A stretch of 35,453 nt of DNA from Chlamydiota bacterium. GTDB taxonomy: Bacteria > Actinomycetota > Thermoleophilia > Solirubrobacterales > Solirubrobacteraceae. The notes under the pieces are model-generated. The model searched no databases. It was not told where the DNA came from and worked only from the letters and a program-made list of their open reading frames with translations. The stretch covers positions 1 through 35,453 of the forward strand of contig CAJCHW010000175.1 of assembly GCA_903970125.1 (NCBI GenBank), written 5' to 3'. Made by a program: the position numbers and the translations under genes. Position 1 is the stretch's first letter; each line of letters opens with the position of its first letter. This document shows positions 32,122 to 35,453 of this stretch, one piece after another.

Positions 32122-33020
32122 TGTCCATTCTCATCGATGAGCAGACGCGCCTGTGCGTGGCCGGCATGACCGGCCGCGAGGGCTCTTTCCACACGCTCAA
32201 CAACCGCAGCTACGGCACCAACGTGGTCGCCGGCGTGACTCCCGGCAAAGGCGGTGCCGAGCTCGAGGGCATCCCCGTGTTCAACAGCTGGGATGAGGCC
32301 GTCGCCGCCACCAGCCCGAACACCGCAATGATCTTCGTGCCCCCCCGTTTTGCCGCCGACGCCATCCTTGAAGCCGCATCCGCGGGCGTGGAGCTGGTGA
32401 TCGCGATCACCGAGGGCATCCCCGCGCACGACGAGCTGCGCGTTTACAACGTGCTCAAGCGCGACCATCCGGGCACGCGGCTGATCGGTCCCAACTGCCC
32501 CGGAATCCTTTCGCCGGGCAAGGCCAACGTTGGCATCATCCCGGCGTCCTTCTTCAAGCCCGGCAACGTCGGCGTGGTGTCGCGCTCCGGCACGCTGACC
32601 TATCAGATCGGCTCAGAGATCGCTCAAGCCGGCCTGGGCAACAGCTCAATCGTGGGCATCGGCGGTGACCCCGTACCGGGGTCCTCATTTGTCGACATCC
32701 TCGAGCTCTTCCAGGCCGACGAACAGACGGAGCTGATCGTGCTCTCCGGCGAGATCGGCGGCTCGGCGGAGGAGGAGGCAGCGGCGTACATAGCCGAGAG
32801 CGTGACCAAGCCCGTGATCGCCTACATCGCCGGCTTCACGGCGCCGGAAGGCAAGACGATGGGCCACGCCGGCGCGATCGTCTCCGGCTCAGCCGGTACC
32901 GCCGCGGCCAAAGCTCAGGCGCTGGAAGCCGGCGGCGTGCTCGTGGCCCGCACCCCCACCGCCGTCGCCGAGCTCGCGCCCAAGCTGCTGCAGGCAGCCG
33001 TTTCCTCGTCTTCGCACTAG
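32121..33020 (+). CDS. sucD: Succinyl-CoA ligase alpha subunit
   Basis: A 299-residue subunit. VAGMTGREGSFHTLNN is the CoA-binding Rossmann start, GVTPGKGG follows, and IGPNCPGILSPGKANVGI contacts CoA. The phosphorylated histidine is His249 in GHAGAIVSG. Length and motifs are complete. It forms the catalytic heterodimer with SucC, carrying the phosphohistidine between acyl phosphate and nucleotide. Coupled to sucC by TGATG. The aminotransferase gene follows after 18 bases but appears to have its own promoter. Confidence 0.96.
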   Translation: MSILIDEQTRLCVAGMTGREGSFHTLNNRSYGTNVVAGVTPGKGGAELEGIPVFNSWDEAVAATSPNTAMIFVPPRFAADAILEAASAGVELVIAITEGIPAHDELRVYNVLKRDHPGTRLIGPNCPGILSPGKANVGIIPASFFKPGNVGVVSRSGTLTYQIGSEIAQAGLGNSSIVGIGGDPVPGSSFVDILELFQADEQTELIVLSGEIGGSAEEEAAAYIAESVTKPVIAYIAGFTAPEGKTMGHAGAIVSGSAGTAAAKAQALEAGGVLVARTPTAVAELAPKLLQAAVSSSSH

Positions 33021-33026
33021 CGCCGA

Positions 33027-33032
33027 TACGCT
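33027..33032 (+). promoter_or_regulatory. -10 box for the aminotransferase
   Basis: TACGCT, six bases before GTG 33039, within the 18-base gap after sucD. Same box and spacing as at 10181. Confidence 0.45.
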
Positions 33033-33038
33033 AAGGCC

Positions 33039-34121
33039 GTGCCCTCAGAGATCTCCTTCGCGCGCGGCGTTCCGTCGCTTGACATAGTCGATGTCGAGGG
33101 GCTGCGCGACGCCGCCGTGCGCGCATTTGCCAACGATCCCGCGGGCGTGACCGCGTATGGCACCTCGATCGGCTACCCGCCCCTGCGCGCCTGGATCGCC
33201 GAGCGCCACGGCGTGGAGCCCGAGCGCGTGCTCGTCACCAACGGATCGCTTCAGGCCGACGCGTTTCTCTTTGACCACCTCGTGCGAGCCGGCGACGAAG
33301 TGGTCGTCGAGAGCCCCACCTACGACCGCACGCTTCTGTCGCTGCGCAATCGTGGCGCCCACGTGCGCGCAGTCGAGCTGGAGCTCGATGGCATCGACAC
33401 CAGCGCGCTTGGTCGCCTGCTCGCGGAGGGAGCCAAGCCCACACTTGCGCACGTGATCCCCAACTTCCAAAACCCCGCCGGCTACACGCTGTCGGCGGAC
33501 AAGCGCAAGCAGCTCGTCGCGCTGGCGCGCGAGCACGAGTTCATCGTGCTCGAGGACGACCCCTATGGCGAGCTTCGCTTCAGTGGCGAGCCGATGCCAA
33601 CCATGGTCTCGATCGACCCCGACCACGTGGTCTACGCGTCGTCGTTTACCAAGACCGTCTGCCCCGGCGTGCGTGTGGGCTACCTGATCGGACCCAAGGA
33701 TCTGATCGCCGCGATCGTCAAGCTCGCGACCAACACGTACATATCGCCGAACATGGTCTCCGAGGGCCTCGTGTATGAGTTCTGTATCGCCGGCGCACTC
33801 GAGCATTCGATCGAGGTTGTGCGCACGGCGCTCGCCGAGCGCGCCCGGACCCTTACCGACGCGCTGCGCAGCGAGCTGCCCGAGGCCAAGTTCGTCGCCC
33901 CCGAGGGCGGCTACTTCTTGTGGGTGACGCTGCCCGAGGGCGCCAATGTGGCAGCTCTGGCTGAGGCCGCCGCGCAGCGGTCGGTGATCTTTGTCAAAGG
34001 CACCGACTTCATGCTCGACGGCGGCGACAATGCACTGCGCTTGGCCTACTCCGGCGTCACTGTCGCGGAAATCCGCGAGGGCGTCGCGCGGCTTGCCGAC
34101 GCCTGGCGCTCGCTGTCCTGA
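33039..34121 (+). CDS. PLP-dependent aminotransferase, class I/II
   Basis: A 360-residue fold-type I aminotransferase without the N-terminal DNA-binding domain of MocR regulators. It opens ISFARGVPSLDIVD. GYPPLRAWIAERHGV and VTNGSLQADAFLFDHLV form the early PLP region. IPNFQNPAGYTLS carries Asn145, LEDDPYGELRF holds the Asp/Tyr that contact PLP, and the Schiff-base lysine is Lys205 in SSFTKTVCPGVRVGY. This wording resembles 2-aminoadipate/aromatic or branched-chain aminotransferases of the LysN/Aro8 type. The substrate is unknown. GTG 33039 follows a TACGCT box by six bases. Its stop is four bases from the stop of the opposing DtxR gene. Confidence 0.88.
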   Translation: MPSEISFARGVPSLDIVDVEGLRDAAVRAFANDPAGVTAYGTSIGYPPLRAWIAERHGVEPERVLVTNGSLQADAFLFDHLVRAGDEVVVESPTYDRTLLSLRNRGAHVRAVELELDGIDTSALGRLLAEGAKPTLAHVIPNFQNPAGYTLSADKRKQLVALAREHEFIVLEDDPYGELRFSGEPMPTMVSIDPDHVVYASSFTKTVCPGVRVGYLIGPKDLIAAIVKLATNTYISPNMVSEGLVYEFCIAGALEHSIEVVRTALAERARTLTDALRSELPEAKFVAPEGGYFLWVTLPEGANVAALAEAAAQRSVIFVKGTDFMLDGGDNALRLAYSGVTVAEIREGVARLADAWRSLS

Positions 34122-34125
34122 CCCG

Positions 34126-34842
34126 CTAGCGACCGTAGCGTTGTTTGCCCAGCACCAGTTGCTCGGGCAAAGCGGTTCGCGGCGGTGGCGACGGGTCAGC
34201 TACCACCGCGACCGTTTCAGCGACGCTCGGCGTCACCGCGCAGCGGCGCCCATCACTCGTTTCCAACGTGACCTCGTCGTCGTCATGCGCGGCAAGGGTG
34301 CCCGACAGCCCTGGGTATAGACCAGCGTCCATCAGATAGTGCAAGAGATCCTCAGCCTCGTTCTCAAAGCGCAGCACGCGCACATCAGCGCCGATGGCCA
34401 CGTCGGCAAGGGGAACGCCGGGCTCGCGCGCGCCGAGTTCGATCGGGTGTCCATGGGGGCAGTTCTTGGCGTCCCCGACAGCCGCGCGGATGCGCTCCTC
34501 CAATGCCGGCGACATGCCGTGCTCAAGGCTCTCGGCCTGCTCGTGAACCTCGTCCCACGGCACCTTGAGGACATCGGTCAGAAAGCGCTCGATCAGGCGG
34601 TGGCGGCTGACAACCCGTTCGGCGTGCTCCATGCCCACCACCGTAAACGTGATCGTCTTGTCCTGGGCGCGCTCGATGTAGCCGTCGCGCTCCAGGCGGC
34701 CCACCATCTCGTGCACCGTCGGCGCCGAGAGCTGCATCGCGCGGGCAACGTTTGCGGCGCTCATCGCCAGTCCGGCCTCCTTCAGCCAGAACAAACTCTG
34801 AAGGTACTCCTCCTCGGCTACAGTTGCGCCGTCACTGGACAT
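34126..34842 (-). CDS. DtxR/MntR-family metal-dependent transcriptional regulator
   Basis: A 238-residue regulator. Residues 8-66 form a winged helix-turn-helix (EEYLQSLFWLKEAG, AMQLSAPTVHEMVGRLERDGYI). Residues 67-140 form the dimerisation and metal-binding domain, with candidate ligands His81, Glu85, His100, Glu103, His108 and Cys128 (NCPHGHP). Residues 150-215 look like a FeoA/SH3-like C-terminal domain. It would repress or activate metal uptake or storage genes when loaded with iron or manganese. ATG 34842 is chosen because TAGCAT ends eight bases before it; the upstream open frame overlaps the divergent gene and has no domain. No metal-transport gene is present, and no IdeR-type box was seen in the 79-base divergent region. 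Confidence 0.9.
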   Translation of the reverse strand: MSSDGATVAEEEYLQSLFWLKEAGLAMSAANVARAMQLSAPTVHEMVGRLERDGYIERAQDKTITFTVVGMEHAERVVSRHRLIERFLTDVLKVPWDEVHEQAESLEHGMSPALEERIRAAVGDAKNCPHGHPIELGAREPGVPLADVAIGADVRVLRFENEAEDLLHYLMDAGLYPGLSGTLAAHDDDEVTLETSDGRRCAVTPSVAETVAVVADPSPPPRTALPEQLVLGKQRYGR

Positions 34843-34850
34843 GGGGCTTG

Positions 34851-34856
34851 ATGCTA
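34851..34856 (-). promoter_or_regulatory. -10 box for the DtxR-family regulator
   Basis: TAGCAT on the minus strand, eight bases before ATG 34842, overlapping a GCTAGC palindrome (34853-34858). Confidence 0.45.
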
Positions 34857-34909
34857 GCGACGCATGTTGCTCCAGCACAAAAAGGCTCATCGCCGCGGTG
34901 CCGGATTGA

Positions 34910-34915
34910 GAAGAT
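34910..34915 (+). promoter_or_regulatory. -10-like box for the mini glycerate-kinase-like gene
   Basis: GAAGAT, six bases before ATG 34922. One mismatch from TANNNT, but the spacing equals that of two other leaderless candidates here. Confidence 0.3.
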
Positions 34916-34921
34916 GACGGC

Positions 34922-35368
34922 ATGATCCCGCGTACGGTCCTGATCGTCGCCACTGCGTTTCCAGGGCGCCTGAGCGGCCGTCGCGTGGCCGCAGCACTTG
35001 CACCGGGTCTGGAGACAGCGCTTCACCGGTGGCAAATCGAGCGCTGGGCTTTTGAGTCCCAGGCAGCTGGTTTGGACGGCCTGCGCGCTGACAGCGACTG
35101 TCGCGGTGGGCCGTTTGCGCCAAGGCTGCACGCGGCGCGCGCGTTGGTGTTGGCCGACGCTGACCTTTACCGTCACGCCGTCCCTGGCAACGCCAGCTTT
35201 GAGCTCGTCACGGACGCGCGCCAGCGCGGCGTACCGGCATACGCGGTCACGGCCGCACCCACTCACGACCTCTTCAGCGCGCGCATCATGGATCTGCAGG
35301 TTGTCCTCGAAGCCCGGTCCGAAAGCGAGCTCGAGGCGGCCGGTCAGCAGCTGGCCACACTGATCTGA
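34922..35368 (+). CDS. Shortened glycerate-kinase-like protein
   Basis: A 148-residue protein that looks like the two ends of a glycerate kinase joined together. The start, VLIVATAFPGRLSGRRVAAALAPG, parallels the kinase opening (VLIAPDxFKGSLSA-type). Residues 74-110 (ALVLADADLYRHAVPGN, then ARQRGVPAYAVT) parallel the late kinase segment that reads DLVxTGEGRxDxQTxxGK and GVPVxA. The end (LQVVLEARSESELEAAGQ) parallels the kinase C-terminus. About 200 central residues are missing, and the GEG and GK residues have become ADA and GN, so kinase activity is doubtful. A pseudoenzyme, binding or regulatory role is possible. It is divergent from a DtxR-family gene with 79 bases between the starts. Family link is from memory of motifs. 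Confidence 0.6.
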   Translation: MIPRTVLIVATAFPGRLSGRRVAAALAPGLETALHRWQIERWAFESQAAGLDGLRADSDCRGGPFAPRLHAARALVLADADLYRHAVPGNASFELVTDARQRGVPAYAVTAAPTHDLFSARIMDLQVVLEARSESELEAAGQQLATLI

Positions 35369-35453
35369 TCGGAATCGGCCGCCGGCAAAGGCCCGATGGG
35401 CAAAAGTCCCTCGGCGCGTTGGGCGGCGTCGGCACCGGGCCCCGGCCTGACCT
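35369..35453. other. Right edge, unresolved
   Basis: The last 85 bases cannot be assigned. A minus-strand frame is open from the edge to a TGA at 35344-35346 (ending DSDQISVASC), overlapping the previous gene by 25 bases on the other strand. A plus-strand ATG at 35396 is also open to the edge. Neither shows a recognisable motif, ribosome-binding site or promoter box. Confidence 0.3.

Noticed and set aside
34843-34921. IdeR/DtxR-type operator in the divergent region
   Set aside because: No TTAGGTTAG-like dyad is present; only a short GCTAGC palindrome overlapping the promoter box was seen.

Overview
The window is GC-rich chromosomal DNA, densely packed with genes, that reads as an actinobacterium. 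The acyl-CoA carboxylase set is of actinobacterial style: a biotin carboxylase/biotin carrier fusion, a PccB-type carboxyltransferase and a small epsilon-like subunit. Many genes begin 6 to 12 bases after a TANNNT box with no Shine-Dalgarno sequence, as expected for leaderless mRNAs. The small Cys-containing exported protein at 7394-7948 resembles, from memory, proteins of Solirubrobacterales (class Thermoleophilia). I treat that placement as likely but unproven. No rRNA, tRNA, CRISPR array, transposase or prophage gene was seen, and no stretch over 300 bases lacks a gene.

Bases 1-14855 form a surface-polysaccharide locus. A minus-strand unit (3213 to 29) holds a GT4 glycosyltransferase, a UDP-sugar dehydrogenase and a hexapeptide acyltransferase. 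A plus-strand unit (3279 to 10125) holds a fused double glycosyltransferase, two GT4 enzymes, a small membrane-anchored exported protein and an O-antigen-ligase/polymerase-like membrane protein with C-terminal TPRs. Then come a methyltransferase, a further GT4 enzyme behind a 15-codon leader frame, a polyprenyl-phosphate sugar transferase (the likely initiating enzyme) and a UDP-glucuronate decarboxylase. Together these can make nucleotide sugars, start a lipid-linked glycan, extend it and ligate or polymerise it.

Bases 15005-20409 and 28276-33020 hold most of the propionyl-CoA to succinate route. They encode the methylmalonyl-CoA mutase catalytic subunit, PccB with an epsilon-like partner, the biotin carboxylase subunit and succinyl-CoA ligase SucCD. 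Aspartate-semialdehyde dehydrogenase and a split START-like protein lie among them. The cobalamin-binding mutase domain and the epimerase are not in the window. Between the halves is an assimilatory sulfate-reduction operon (20566-25441: sulfite reductase, APS reductase, CysD, CysN), preceded by an AT-rich control region.

An accessory-looking segment (about 25442-28140) separates the sulfur operon from the biotin carboxylase gene. It carries a large secreted IPT-domain protein with glutamate codon use opposite to its neighbours, and an AbrB/PIN toxin-antitoxin pair. The right end has a HAD-family hydrolase, SucCD, a PLP aminotransferase, a DtxR-family metalloregulator and, divergent from it, a much shortened glycerate-kinase-like protein.

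Most of the window is recognisable metabolism. The least explained items are the mini glycerate-kinase-like protein, an Arg/Trp-rich 23-codon frame behind a well-placed promoter (10193-10264), the exported protein coupled to the ligase, the split START-like protein, and the secreted-protein/toxin-antitoxin island.
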